A DNA stretch of 9,648 nt from Pleionea sp041591085 (GTDB lineage Bacteria; Pseudomonadota; Gammaproteobacteria; Enterobacterales; Kangiellaceae): NCBI GenBank assembly GCA_041591085.1, contig JBFHSP010000113.1, positions 1 through 9,648 on the forward strand, read 5' to 3'. Below, one piece after another: positions 1 to 6,854 of the stretch. How positions within the stretch are numbered: position 1 is the first letter of the stretch; each line of letters begins with the position of its first letter. Under the pieces are notes generated by a model, which did no database searches, had not been told where the DNA came from, and was given only the letters and a program-made list of their open reading frames with translations. A program made the translations under genes and the position numbers.

Positions 1-1116
1 CTCACTGTGTTCGGAGCTTAAGGCTAAGCGTAAGCGAGCGGTGTTTTTAGGAACGGTAGGTGGCCTTATTGCTCCAACCCAAAACCCGTGCTCTCGCAAT
101 TTTTTTGCAATGCTTACACATAGCTTTGATTCGCCCAATATGACCGGTTGGATCGCTGTTTCGCTCAGTAAAATAGGTAATTCCAACTCTTTGGCTAATT
201 GTTGGCAATATTGAATGTTGTTTTTTAATCTTGTTCGTCGTGCATCATCGGACTTAATAATTTCAATACTGGATCTAGTCGCCTCAGCAATGGCTGGTGG
301 AATTGCTGTGGTATAAATATGAGTGCGAGCAAACTGCTCAAATACTTCACCTAATACTTTATTGGTTGCGATAAAAGCACCGCTGGTTCCTATGGCTTTG
401 CCAAAGGTGCCCATTAATAATGGGACTTGATTAAAATTCAATTGAAAATGTGAAAGTGTACCTTGGCCTTTTTTACCCAAAACACCCAGCCCATGCGCAT
501 CATCAATAGCAATAAAAGAGTTCGCTTCGAGTTGATGTAAATAATTTGGCAGTGGAGCAATATCACCATCCATACTAAAAACGCCATCACATACCACCAT
601 TTTAAAACGCGCTTGGGTTTTTAATTGTTGTGCCAGACTTTGTGGATCGTTGTGAATAAATCGTTTCATCGATGCCTTGCTTGAAAGGCCTGCATCAATT
701 AAAGATGCATGATTAAGCTTGTCTTGAACAATTAAATCGTGTTGCTCAAGCAATGTGGTGAGCAGCGCAAAGTTTGCCATGTAGCCACTGCTGAATAAAA
801 TCACTTTTTCGGCACCTAACCAATCCGCAATGGTTTGCTGTAGTGTTTCGTGTGCTTCGCTATGGCCACAAATGAGGTGTGAAGCTCCGCTGCCAAGGCC
901 GAACTTTTTAAGTCCAAGGGTAGCGGCTTCTAACACTAGAGGATGATTGGCCAAACCTAAGTAATCATTACTCGAAAAATTAACGAGGGTTTGATTTTCG
1001 CATCGAACTTTTGTCGATTGTGGCGATTGCAGTGAAACATGGTGACGCCATAAATCGGCGTTTTTATGTTCGTTCAGTCGCTGTTGTTGCCAATCAATAA
1101 ACGCCGGAGAAAGCAT
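1..1116 (-). CDS. bioF: 8-amino-7-oxononanoate synthase (BioF), C-terminus cut off by the window edge
   Basis: This PLP enzyme of the alpha-oxoamine synthase family condenses pimeloyl-ACP (or pimeloyl-CoA) with L-alanine to give 8-amino-7-oxononanoate, the first step of biotin ring assembly in the cytoplasm. The frame is open from an ATG at 1116 to base 1, giving 372 residues without a stop. Visible landmarks are the glycine-rich GLGSGASH segment (residues 73-80), DKLNHASLIDAG with the cofactor-stacking His136, DDAHGLG (205-211, Asp206 and His208) and the Schiff-base lysine Lys240 in MGTFGKAIG. RPPTVPKNTARLRL lies near the visible end. Against E. coli BioF (384 aa, Lys236, His133) about 15 residues should be missing. 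It starts 18 bases after the bioB stop, so the two are almost certainly one operon. The Shine-Dalgarno sequence is weak (GATAAG directly before the ATG), which suggests translational coupling or reinitiation. Confidence 0.96.
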   Translation of the reverse strand, partial: MLSPAFIDWQQQRLNEHKNADLWRHHVSLQSPQSTKVRCENQTLVNFSSNDYLGLANHPLVLEAATLGLKKFGLGSGASHLICGHSEAHETLQQTIADWLGAEKVILFSSGYMANFALLTTLLEQHDLIVQDKLNHASLIDAGLSSKASMKRFIHNDPQSLAQQLKTQARFKMVVCDGVFSMDGDIAPLPNYLHQLEANSFIAIDDAHGLGVLGKKGQGTLSHFQLNFNQVPLLMGTFGKAIGTSGAFIATNKVLGEVFEQFARTHIYTTAIPPAIAEATRSSIEIIKSDDARRTRLKNNIQYCQQLAKELELPILLSETAIQPVILGESKLCVSIAKKLREHGFWVGAIRPPTVPKNTARLRLALSSEHSE

Positions 1117-1134
1117 CTTATCAACTTATAAAGT

Positions 1135-2181
1135 TTAAACAGCGGCGTTAGTAAATTTAACACCGCCAATTTGTTGAACCGGAGGTGTTATTGTTTCTTC
1201 TGATACGGTTCGTTTTTCCGGGGTTATGCCCAGTTTTTCAAATAATTGGTGATCATGATTTTGACTAGGGTTATTAGTTGTTAATAATTTGTCACCATAA
1301 AAAATGGAATTGGCTCCGGCATAAAAACATAACGCTTGGGTTTCATCGCTCATGTTTTCCCGCCCCGCTGATAATCGCACATAAGATTTAGGCATCATAA
1401 TTCGAGCGGTTGCAATGGTGCGAATAAACTCAATAGGGTCAAGTTTTTCAGCATTTTCCAGTGGAGTTCCTGCAACCGCTATTAACATATTAATGGGAAC
1501 CGATTGCGGGTGTTCTGGTAAGTTAGCGAGTGATTTTAATAAACCGTAACGATCGGTTTGTTCTTCACCCATTCCTAAAATGCCACCGGCGCACACGTTA
1601 ATGCCTGCATTACGAACATGAGACAAGGTATCGAGTCTGTCTTTAAAGGTACGAGTGGTAATGATTTGATCGTAATATTCTTCTGAGGTGTCTAAATTAT
1701 GATTGTAATAATCGAGTCCTGCCTCTTTAAGTTGATTGGCTTGCTCGTTTGACAGCATCCCTAAAGTGACACAGGTTTCCATACCAAGAGCTTTAACACC
1801 TTTGATCATTTCAAGCACCACACAAAAATCTTTAGAGCGCGGCGAGCGCCAAGCGGCTCCCATACAAAAACGAGTAGCGCCGGTTTGCTTAGCTTGCTCG
1901 GCATTTTTGAGTACCTCTTCAACCGCCATTAATTGCTCTTTTGACAAACCGGTATTATGGTGTCCGCTTTGTGGGCAGTAAGCGCAATCTTCAGGGCAAG
2001 CGCCGGTTTTTATGCTGAGTAGGGTAGAGGTTTGAACTTCATTAGGATTGAAATGGCGACGATGAAGGCTTTGTGCGTAAAACAATAAATCATTGAAAGG
2101 CAGGTTAAACACTTGCGCTACTTGGTCGTTGGTCCAATTATGACGAACTTCGCCAGAGACTAAAAAATCTAATGAATTCAT
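1135..2181 (-). CDS. bioB: Biotin synthase (radical SAM)
   Basis: BioB inserts sulfur into dethiobiotin to make biotin, using S-adenosylmethionine radical chemistry. The 348-residue protein has the radical-SAM motif CPEDCAYC, with [4Fe-4S] ligands Cys62, Cys66 and Cys69. It also has all four ligands of the sacrificial [2Fe-2S] cluster: Cys106 (FCMGAAWR), Cys137 (ETCVTLG), Cys197 (VCAGGILGMGE) and Arg269 (VRLSAGR). Each sits exactly nine positions after its E. coli counterpart, so the enzyme appears intact and only the N-terminus is slightly longer. YNHNLDTS (159-166) is another family signature. The ATG at 2181 is preceded by AAGAG about nine bases upstream. It is the first gene of the bioB-bioF operon. 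A promoter and a BirA-like operator lie upstream at 2263-2316. Confidence 0.98.
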   Translation of the reverse strand: MNSLDFLVSGEVRHNWTNDQVAQVFNLPFNDLLFYAQSLHRRHFNPNEVQTSTLLSIKTGACPEDCAYCPQSGHHNTGLSKEQLMAVEEVLKNAEQAKQTGATRFCMGAAWRSPRSKDFCVVLEMIKGVKALGMETCVTLGMLSNEQANQLKEAGLDYYNHNLDTSEEYYDQIITTRTFKDRLDTLSHVRNAGINVCAGGILGMGEEQTDRYGLLKSLANLPEHPQSVPINMLIAVAGTPLENAEKLDPIEFIRTIATARIMMPKSYVRLSAGRENMSDETQALCFYAGANSIFYGDKLLTTNNPSQNHDHQLFEKLGITPEKRTVSEETITPPVQQIGGVKFTNAAV

Positions 2182-2225
2182 AAGGATAGCTCTTGTATGG
2201 TAGGGGCTTTCTGCACTAAAAGACG

Positions 2226-2252
2226 ATTATAAAGGAAGTATTCTTTATCCAA
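2226..2252 (-). promoter_or_regulatory. Second candidate promoter for bioB (perfect -10)
   Basis: The minus strand carries an exact TATAAT (2231 down to 2226). The nearest -35-like element is TTGGAT (2252-2247, three of six matches), 15 bases away. The -10 is perfect, but the -35 and spacing are poor. It would give a leader of about 40 bases. It lies downstream of the BirA-like site, so it would fit direct biotin repression less well than the promoter at 2263-2290. Confidence 0.25.
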
Positions 2253-2262
2253 TGGACTTGAG

Positions 2263-2290
2263 ATCTTAACAAGTTAATATTTTGGGTCAA
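2263..2290 (-). promoter_or_regulatory. Candidate bioB promoter overlapped by the BirA-like site
   Basis: On the minus strand, TTGACC (2290-2285, five of six consensus bases) is followed after 16 bases by TAAGAT (2268-2263, four of six). Transcription would start near 2256, leaving a leader of about 75 bases before bioB. The -35 lies inside one half of the BirA-like palindrome, which is the geometry expected for repression by occlusion. The assignment is by eye only. Confidence 0.45.
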
Positions 2291-2316
2291 CTCGTCTGCA
2301 TGCTATAAGTTTACAA
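2284..2316. promoter_or_regulatory. Candidate BirA (biotin repressor) operator
   Basis: Two inverted half-sites are separated by 15 bases: GGGTCAACT at 2284-2292 and AGTTTACAA at 2308-2316. The bacterial biotin operator has the form TTGTAAACC, a 14-16 base spacer, then GGTTTACAA. The bioB-distal half matches eight of nine bases. The bioB-proximal half matches only five of nine, although it keeps GT.AAC. Spacing, position upstream of bioB and overlap with a -35 element all fit. In E. coli the holoenzyme-synthetase repressor BirA, loaded with biotinyl-AMP, binds such a site between divergent bio genes. Here the divergent partner is not a biotin gene. Confidence 0.5.
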
Positions 2317-2347
2317 TTGATTAATCATTAACCTGTTTTTGTTTCGG

Positions 2348-2376
2348 TTGAATTTTTAAAACAAGGCATCTAATAA
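2348..2376 (+). promoter_or_regulatory. Candidate promoter for the triple-receiver gene and comF
   Basis: TTGAAT (2348-2353, four of six matches to the -35 consensus) and TAATAA (2371-2376, three of six, in the run TAATAATAAT) are 17 bases apart. A TACAAT at 2389-2394 is a better -10 by sequence but has no partner at the right distance. A third option is TTGGGT-N16-TATAAG at 2282-2309, inside the BirA-like site. None is strong, so the true start site is uncertain. Confidence 0.25.
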
Positions 2377-2434
2377 TAATTTTTGGTCTACAATTTTAAG
2401 GAATAGAGAGTAGGCAAAGGTATGCGCTAACAAT

Positions 2435-3610
2435 ATGAATATATTACATATTGAACAAAGTCGTTCAATAGCACAGTTGGTTGATGTTGCCGCTAAAGAA
2501 TTGGGGCTTCAGCTTCATCATGTAGACAATTATGTTAAAGCCATCGCTATTATTAAAGACCAGCCATTCGACTTAGTGTTGGCCTGTCGTTCTATTGATA
2601 ATCGTAACTCTTTCGATTTTTGTGCTCGGTTTCGTCAATACCATCAACTCACCCCTTTTCTAGTTTATGCCAGCGATATTAATCACAAACTGCAAGAAGA
2701 AGCTGCAAAATCTGGTGTTACTGAAATTTTTCCAAAGATGGACTTACTCGATAAGCTGCAAGATTTTGTCGCGGCTGAAAAAGCTCAGCACGAAAAAATT
2801 TCTGGTAACGTACTAGTGGTGGAAGACAGTCCATCCCAGAGGGAGTTTTTGACCCGTCTATTACAAAAAGAAGGGCTCAATGTCGATAGTTGTGATTCGG
2901 TTGAGCAAGCCTTAACTCTTGTAGCTAAAACGCTTTACAACGTAATAGTCGCCGATGTGTTTTTATCTAATGAATACTCGGCTTTTGATTTAGTGACTCA
3001 GGTAAAACGGTTGCCTTTACCTCACTCTTTGGCTTTTTTTATTGCTATCAGCGGTGCTGACGATCCTGCACGAAGACTCGATTTGTTAAATCGTGGGATC
3101 GATATGTTTGTTCCTAAGCCAATTAAAGAGCAGGAGTTTGCCGCAACAATCAGAAGTTTTGTCATTAAAAGTCACAAGCTTCTTGAATATAAAGGTGTGG
3201 TTAAAACTGAACCAAGTGAAGAAAAGCCAAAACAACTTTTAAAAGTGCATTACATTGAAGACAATCGAGTCCTGCAAATTTTAATGAAAACTTTTTTGCA
3301 AGGGATGAATGGGGTTGAGTTTGGCTGTAGTAGCACGGCAGCGGAGGGCATCGATAATATTCATTCCGTTCAGCCTGATTTATTGTTGTTAGATCTTAAT
3401 TTGCCTGATGCCGATGGTTGGGAGTTGGCTACCAGAATTAGAGGGTTAGACCTTGCGAAGGTCCCTAAAATTGTAGCGGTGACCGGTGAAATTATGAATG
3501 CTGAAAAAGACGAAAAAGCCAAAGAATTATTTGATGGCTTTATGAGCAAGCCTTTTGTTCAAGCCAAGTTGATTGAGCTGGTTACCCAGTTTCAAAACAA
3601 CATGAGTTAA
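2435..3610 (+). CDS. Response regulator with three receiver domains and no output domain
   Basis: The 391-residue protein is built of three CheY-like receiver (REC) domains in series. REC1 (about 2-115) is degenerate: EQS replaces the acidic pair, and Cys51 sits where the phosphorylated aspartate belongs (FDLVLAC), although Ser80 and Lys101 remain. REC2 (about 124-245) is complete, with Glu130-Asp131, phospho-acceptor Asp174, Ser206 and Lys228. REC3 (about 270-388) is the most canonical, with Glu275-Asp276, Asp320 in LLLLDLNLPDADGWEL, Thr350 and Lys372 in SKPF. A charged linker (about 246-268, rich in Lys and Glu) separates REC2 from REC3. No DNA-binding, enzymatic or kinase domain is present, so it probably acts through protein contacts or as a phosphate relay or sink. 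The ATG fits the start of a REC fold, and an in-frame stop at 2411 excludes a longer form. AAAGG at 2416-2420 is unusually far (14 bases) from it. It is probably cotranscribed with comF. Its partner kinase is not in the window. Confidence 0.9.
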   Translation: MNILHIEQSRSIAQLVDVAAKELGLQLHHVDNYVKAIAIIKDQPFDLVLACRSIDNRNSFDFCARFRQYHQLTPFLVYASDINHKLQEEAAKSGVTEIFPKMDLLDKLQDFVAAEKAQHEKISGNVLVVEDSPSQREFLTRLLQKEGLNVDSCDSVEQALTLVAKTLYNVIVADVFLSNEYSAFDLVTQVKRLPLPHSLAFFIAISGADDPARRLDLLNRGIDMFVPKPIKEQEFAATIRSFVIKSHKLLEYKGVVKTEPSEEKPKQLLKVHYIEDNRVLQILMKTFLQGMNGVEFGCSSTAAEGIDNIHSVQPDLLLLDLNLPDADGWELATRIRGLDLAKVPKIVAVTGEIMNAEKDEKAKELFDGFMSKPFVQAKLIELVTQFQNNMS

Positions 3611-3622
3611 CTGGAATTTTAG

Positions 3623-4354
3623 GTGTTCAATGGCGTTTGCTCTCTGTGTTCATGTGAGCTTGTTGCTGACACTCACTGGCTATGTTCCGATTGCGCCATG
3701 TCGTTGCCGTTTTTTCATACAGGATGTATCAAATGCGGTATTCATTTAACCGCTGTAACAAGCTCTGAGTCCATTTGCGGCCATTGTATAAAAGTATCTC
3801 CATCAATAGATCGTTTATTTTGCGCTTTTCATTATCAGTTTCCGATTGATAAATGGTTGCCGGACTTAAAATTTCAACAACAAGCATCATTAGCGAATTG
3901 GTTTGCCGATCAATTATCTAATCGAGTGAGAGTGAAACGACCTCAAATAACCCATGAGTCAATTATTTCTTTTGTTCCCATTCCGTTGCATTCAGAACGA
4001 TTAAGAAAGCGAGGATTCAACCAAGCACTTTTAATTACCAAACGCTTAACCAAGCAGTTTAAAAATGCACAATGCTTACCGCTTTTACAGAAACACAAAG
4101 CAATTGATGCGCAATCAGGGTTGGGACTTAAGCAGCGATTAAAAAATATTAAAGGGGCTTTTAGTTTAAACCAAAATACACCCGTGCCTGAAAAAGTGAT
4201 CTTAATCGATGATGTGTATACTTCAGGAGCTACCCTAAATGAAGCCGCTCGTACGTTAAAAAAAGCAGGATGTAAGCAGGTTGAGGCATGGGTTATTGCA
4301 CATGCGCCGCTTGAGCATGCCTTTGTAGAGCTTAATGAAGTTGAGTTGTTGTAA
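3623..4354 (+). CDS. comF: ComF/GntX-family phosphoribosyltransferase-like protein with zinc-finger N-terminus
   Basis: The 243-residue protein belongs to the ComF family, which is needed for DNA uptake in naturally competent bacteria; E. coli GntX is a relative linked to use of extracellular DNA. Its biochemical activity is not established. The N-terminus has paired cysteines, CxxC at 6-9 and 21-24, then 35-38 and 52-55, consistent with zinc binding. The family segment PIPLHSERLRKRGFNQA is at 119-135. The type I phosphoribosyltransferase PRPP loop, VILIDDVYTSGAT, is at 192-204. The start is GTG at 3623: the codon immediately before is TAG, and the next ATG would lose the first four cysteines. 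TGGA about seven bases upstream is a modest ribosome site. The gap to the upstream response-regulator gene is 12 bases, so the two are probably one transcript. Proximity to bioB is a familiar gammaproteobacterial arrangement. Confidence 0.92.
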   Translation: MFNGVCSLCSCELVADTHWLCSDCAMSLPFFHTGCIKCGIHLTAVTSSESICGHCIKVSPSIDRLFCAFHYQFPIDKWLPDLKFQQQASLANWFADQLSNRVRVKRPQITHESIISFVPIPLHSERLRKRGFNQALLITKRLTKQFKNAQCLPLLQKHKAIDAQSGLGLKQRLKNIKGAFSLNQNTPVPEKVILIDDVYTSGATLNEAARTLKKAGCKQVEAWVIAHAPLEHAFVELNEVELL

Positions 4355-4372
4355 AAAAATAAAACAAATTGC

Positions 4373-4400
4373 TTGTTATTGTTCGAACTCCTTATTTGAT
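4373..4400 (+). promoter_or_regulatory. Weak candidate promoter for the MATE-srkA pair
   Basis: In the 80-base gap after comF, TTGTTA (4373-4378) and TTTGAT (4395-4400) are 16 bases apart, each matching four of six consensus bases. I see no convincing terminator between comF and the exporter gene, so read-through from comF is also possible. Confidence 0.22.
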
Positions 4401-4434
4401 ACCATCTAGCCCTTATTGATTTTGAGCCAACTGT

Positions 4435-5757
4435 ATGATTTCAGAGCGTTCTCGCCAAGTCTGGTTATTATCACTTCCGATTATTGGCGGGATGATGTCG
4501 CAAAATATTCTGAACCTAGTGGATGCGGCTATGGTCGGATATTTAGGCACCCCTCAGTTGGCTGCTGTTGGCATTGCAAGCTTTATCAATTTTGTCGCCG
4601 CCGCCGCTTTTATGGGCATGTCTGCAGGTGTTCAAGCCATGGTGGCGAGAAGGATGGGAGAAGGCCGAAAAGAAGAGGCGGCCAATCCTCTTAATGGAGC
4701 GCTTCTAACCATATTACTTACCGCGACACCGCTTGCGGTTTGTTTAGTTTTATACTCTGAAGCGCTGATGGGCTGGCTAGTCGATGACCCATTAGTCGTA
4801 CAATATGGCAGTGAATATTTGCAAGTGCGACTGGCTGCAATCATGTTTGTGGGTATGAATTTTTGTTTTAGGGGTTATTGGAGTGCGATCAAAAAAACCG
4901 GTTTTTATTTGAAAACCCTGTTGATTGTTCATTCGCTTAATATATTTCTGAATTATGTGCTTATATTTGGCAAGCTCGGTTTTCCTCAACTTGGGGTGCA
5001 AGGGGCCGCTCTTGGTACCTCGGTTTCAATGGCCGTTGGCACACTGATTTATGCTTATTTGGCACTTAAACATACTCGCGCTTTTGGCTTTGGTTTGCAT
5101 TTACCGAAAAAAGAAACCTTATTAACTGTAATCAAAATTTCAGTGCCTTCATCTATGCAACAGCTGTTTTTTGCGCTCGGCTTTACCATGCTGTTTTGGA
5201 TTGTTGGGCAAATTGGTACTGCGGAACTGGCTGCGGCTAATGTGTTAACCAACATCACCTTGGTGGCTATTTTACCTTGTATCGCATTTGGGATTTCTGC
5301 CGCTACATTAGTCGGTCAAGCGTTAGGGCGAGGTCAGTTGGAAGATGCTCATCGCTGGGCATGGGATGTGATAAAAGTGGCCTTGTTTGTGGTGGTTTTA
5401 ATTGCCCTACCGATGATGCTGATGCCTGAATTAATTTTAGGTGTTTTCTTAAAAGAACCACATGCGCTTGAAGTGGCAATAACGCCATTGCGTTTAGTCA
5501 GTCTTGGTATTTTAGTGGATGCTTTTGGCCTTGTGATTATGAACGCATTGCAGGGTGCTGGCGCCACTAAAAGCACAATGAAGGTATCGCTTTTAATGCA
5601 GTGGGTGGTATTTTTACCCTTAGCTTATATTGCAGGACCCATCGCTGGATTTGGTTTAGCCACCATTTGGCTTTTGCAAATTCTGTACAGAACAGCACAA
5701 ACCGGTATTTATATTTATTTATGGCAACAGCGCCAGTGGGCCAATATCAAAATTTAA
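4435..5757 (+). CDS. MATE-family multidrug/cation efflux transporter
   Basis: The 440-residue, very hydrophobic protein has about twelve membrane segments in two homologous halves (about 12-210 and 230-430), the MATE architecture and length. Such proteins sit in the inner membrane and export drugs or toxic organic cations in exchange for Na+ or H+. Family features are NLVDAAMVGYLGTPQLAAVG (28-47), the loop MVARRMGEGRKEEA (69-82) and its echo VGQALGRGQLEDA (293-305). Aligned by eye to Vibrio cholerae NorM, Asp30 matches Asp36 and Asp362 matches Asp371, but the position of Glu255 appears to be Ala247 in QLFFALGF. The coupling ion therefore cannot be assumed. The ATG at 4435 has a weak GAG eight bases upstream. 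srkA follows after 16-31 bases, suggesting one operon. I give no symbol because norM-like paralogues cannot be separated here. Confidence 0.92.
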   Translation: MISERSRQVWLLSLPIIGGMMSQNILNLVDAAMVGYLGTPQLAAVGIASFINFVAAAAFMGMSAGVQAMVARRMGEGRKEEAANPLNGALLTILLTATPLAVCLVLYSEALMGWLVDDPLVVQYGSEYLQVRLAAIMFVGMNFCFRGYWSAIKKTGFYLKTLLIVHSLNIFLNYVLIFGKLGFPQLGVQGAALGTSVSMAVGTLIYAYLALKHTRAFGFGLHLPKKETLLTVIKISVPSSMQQLFFALGFTMLFWIVGQIGTAELAAANVLTNITLVAILPCIAFGISAATLVGQALGRGQLEDAHRWAWDVIKVALFVVVLIALPMMLMPELILGVFLKEPHALEVAITPLRLVSLGILVDAFGLVIMNALQGAGATKSTMKVSLLMQWVVFLPLAYIAGPIAGFGLATIWLLQILYRTAQTGIYIYLWQQRQWANIKI

Positions 5758-5788
5758 AAGCTATTCAATCATCATGATTAGAGGATCA

Positions 5789-6802
5789 ATGACAATCAAT
5801 AATAATTATCAACATGGATTTTATCAGCTTGATCCTGACACTATTTTGGATGCGCTAGAAAGTGTCGGTGTGTTTGCTGAAGCCGCGCTGCTACCGTTAA
5901 ATAGTTACGAAAATCGGGTCTATCAATTCAAAACCGAAGATGGACAGCGTATGGTCACAAAGTTTTATCGACCCAATCGGTGGAGCAACGAGCAAATTTT
6001 AGAAGAGCACCAATTTTGCTTTGAGCTAGAAGCAAGTGAAATTCCGATTGTTGCGCCTTTAAAATTTAAAGTTAACGGTGAATCTCAAAGCTTGCTGACG
6101 TTTCAGAATTTTCGGTTTGCGGTGTTTGAAAGTCGTGGTGGTCGGCATCCAAACTTAGATGATAACAATGTGCTCACTTGGATAGGTCGCTTTTTAGCAA
6201 GAATTCATAACGTCGGAGCGACTCGTGCTTTTAAACATCGACCCACACTCAGTATTCAGGAATTTGGCTTTGAGCAATATCGTTTTTTATCTGAACGGCA
6301 ATTTATTCCAAGTCATTTAAAGCAAGCGATGGACAGCGTATGTTTGCCTTTATTAGAACAAATTAATCAAAGTTTAACGCGGTTTAAAGATTTAGAAACC
6401 ATTCGACTGCATGCTGATTGTCATCCCTCTAATATTTTGTGGACTGACGATGGTCCTCACTTTGTTGATTTAGACGACAGCCGTAGCGGACCTGCAGTGC
6501 AAGATTTATGGATGCTGATAACGGGTGATGAATATGATCAACCTGAGCAGCGTAATGCTTTACTCGACGGCTATGAAGAATTTAGAGAGTTCGATGACAG
6601 GCAATGGTATTTAGTGGAAGCGCTACGCGGATTAAGAATGATTAATTATATGGGGTGGCTAGCAAGGCGCTGGGATGATCCGAGCTTTCAACATCATTTT
6701 CCTTGGTTTAATCAATCGCGTTATTGGGAAGAGCAGTTATTGCAATTAAAAGAACAACTGGGAGCTATTCAAAATCAACCAACCGTGTTTAATTGGCAGT
6801 AA
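5789..6802 (+). CDS. srkA: Stress response kinase A (SrkA/YihE family)
   Basis: This is a protein Ser/Thr kinase of the choline-kinase-like (APH) fold. In E. coli it protects stressed cells against death linked to the MazEF toxin. Strong family matches include LNSYENRVYQF, KFYRPNRW (with the probable ATP-binding lysine), QILEEHQF, LHADCHPSNILW (catalytic Asp and Asn) and FVDLDDSRSGPAVQDLWML (metal-binding Asp). The usual HGD of the catalytic loop reads HAD here. I chose the ATG at 5789 (337 residues) because AGAGG lies four bases upstream. An in-frame ATG at 5774 would add five residues but has only AAAAG well upstream. It follows the exporter gene closely. In E. coli srkA is followed by dsbA and belongs to the Cpx regulon. 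Here a hairpin and a convergent cpxP-like gene follow, so dsbA is absent from this spot. Confidence 0.95.
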   Translation: MTINNNYQHGFYQLDPDTILDALESVGVFAEAALLPLNSYENRVYQFKTEDGQRMVTKFYRPNRWSNEQILEEHQFCFELEASEIPIVAPLKFKVNGESQSLLTFQNFRFAVFESRGGRHPNLDDNNVLTWIGRFLARIHNVGATRAFKHRPTLSIQEFGFEQYRFLSERQFIPSHLKQAMDSVCLPLLEQINQSLTRFKDLETIRLHADCHPSNILWTDDGPHFVDLDDSRSGPAVQDLWMLITGDEYDQPEQRNALLDGYEEFREFDDRQWYLVEALRGLRMINYMGWLARRWDDPSFQHHFPWFNQSRYWEEQLLQLKEQLGAIQNQPTVFNWQ

Positions 6803-6837
6803 CCAAACAGGCTCATCAAAATTAAGCCCATTTGGTT
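6801..6837. terminator. Imperfect hairpin between convergent srkA and cpxP-like genes
   Basis: AACCAAA (6801-6807) pairs with TTTGGTT (6831-6837), and inside it GGCT (6810-6813) pairs with AGCC (6825-6828). A CA/CA internal mismatch separates the two helices, and the loop is 11 bases. The structure begins within the srkA stop codon. A T run (CTTTTTATT) follows on the plus strand only after about 14 bases, and no T run follows on the minus strand. It could end srkA transcription, or both convergent transcripts, but it is not a textbook intrinsic terminator. Confidence 0.4.
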
Positions 6838-6854
6838 AAGTTTGGCGTTACTTT

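Noticed and set aside
1736..1981. Plus-strand open frame of 81 codons opposite bioB
   Set aside because: It lies wholly inside the intact bioB gene on the other strand, and its translation shows no family features.
2422..2430. Two-codon open frame (ATG CGC TAA) just before the triple-receiver gene, possibly a translated leader
   Set aside because: AAAGG ends one base before this ATG, too close for initiation, and such short frames are frequent by chance.
4351..4363. Possible CpxR box upstream of the MATE exporter
   Set aside because: There is a single exact GTAAA, overlapping the comF stop codon, followed only by an A-rich ATAAA at the wrong spacing. A run of A in A+T-rich DNA explains it.
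4361..4388. Terminator after comF
   Set aside because: ACAA/TTGT can form a four-pair stem, and GTTCGAAC (4381-4388) is a short palindrome, but neither is stable or followed by a T run.
4416..5576. Several short open frames on both strands within the MATE gene (61-92 codons)
   Set aside because: They overlap a clear membrane-transporter gene in other frames and are arginine-, serine- or lysine-rich without any motif.
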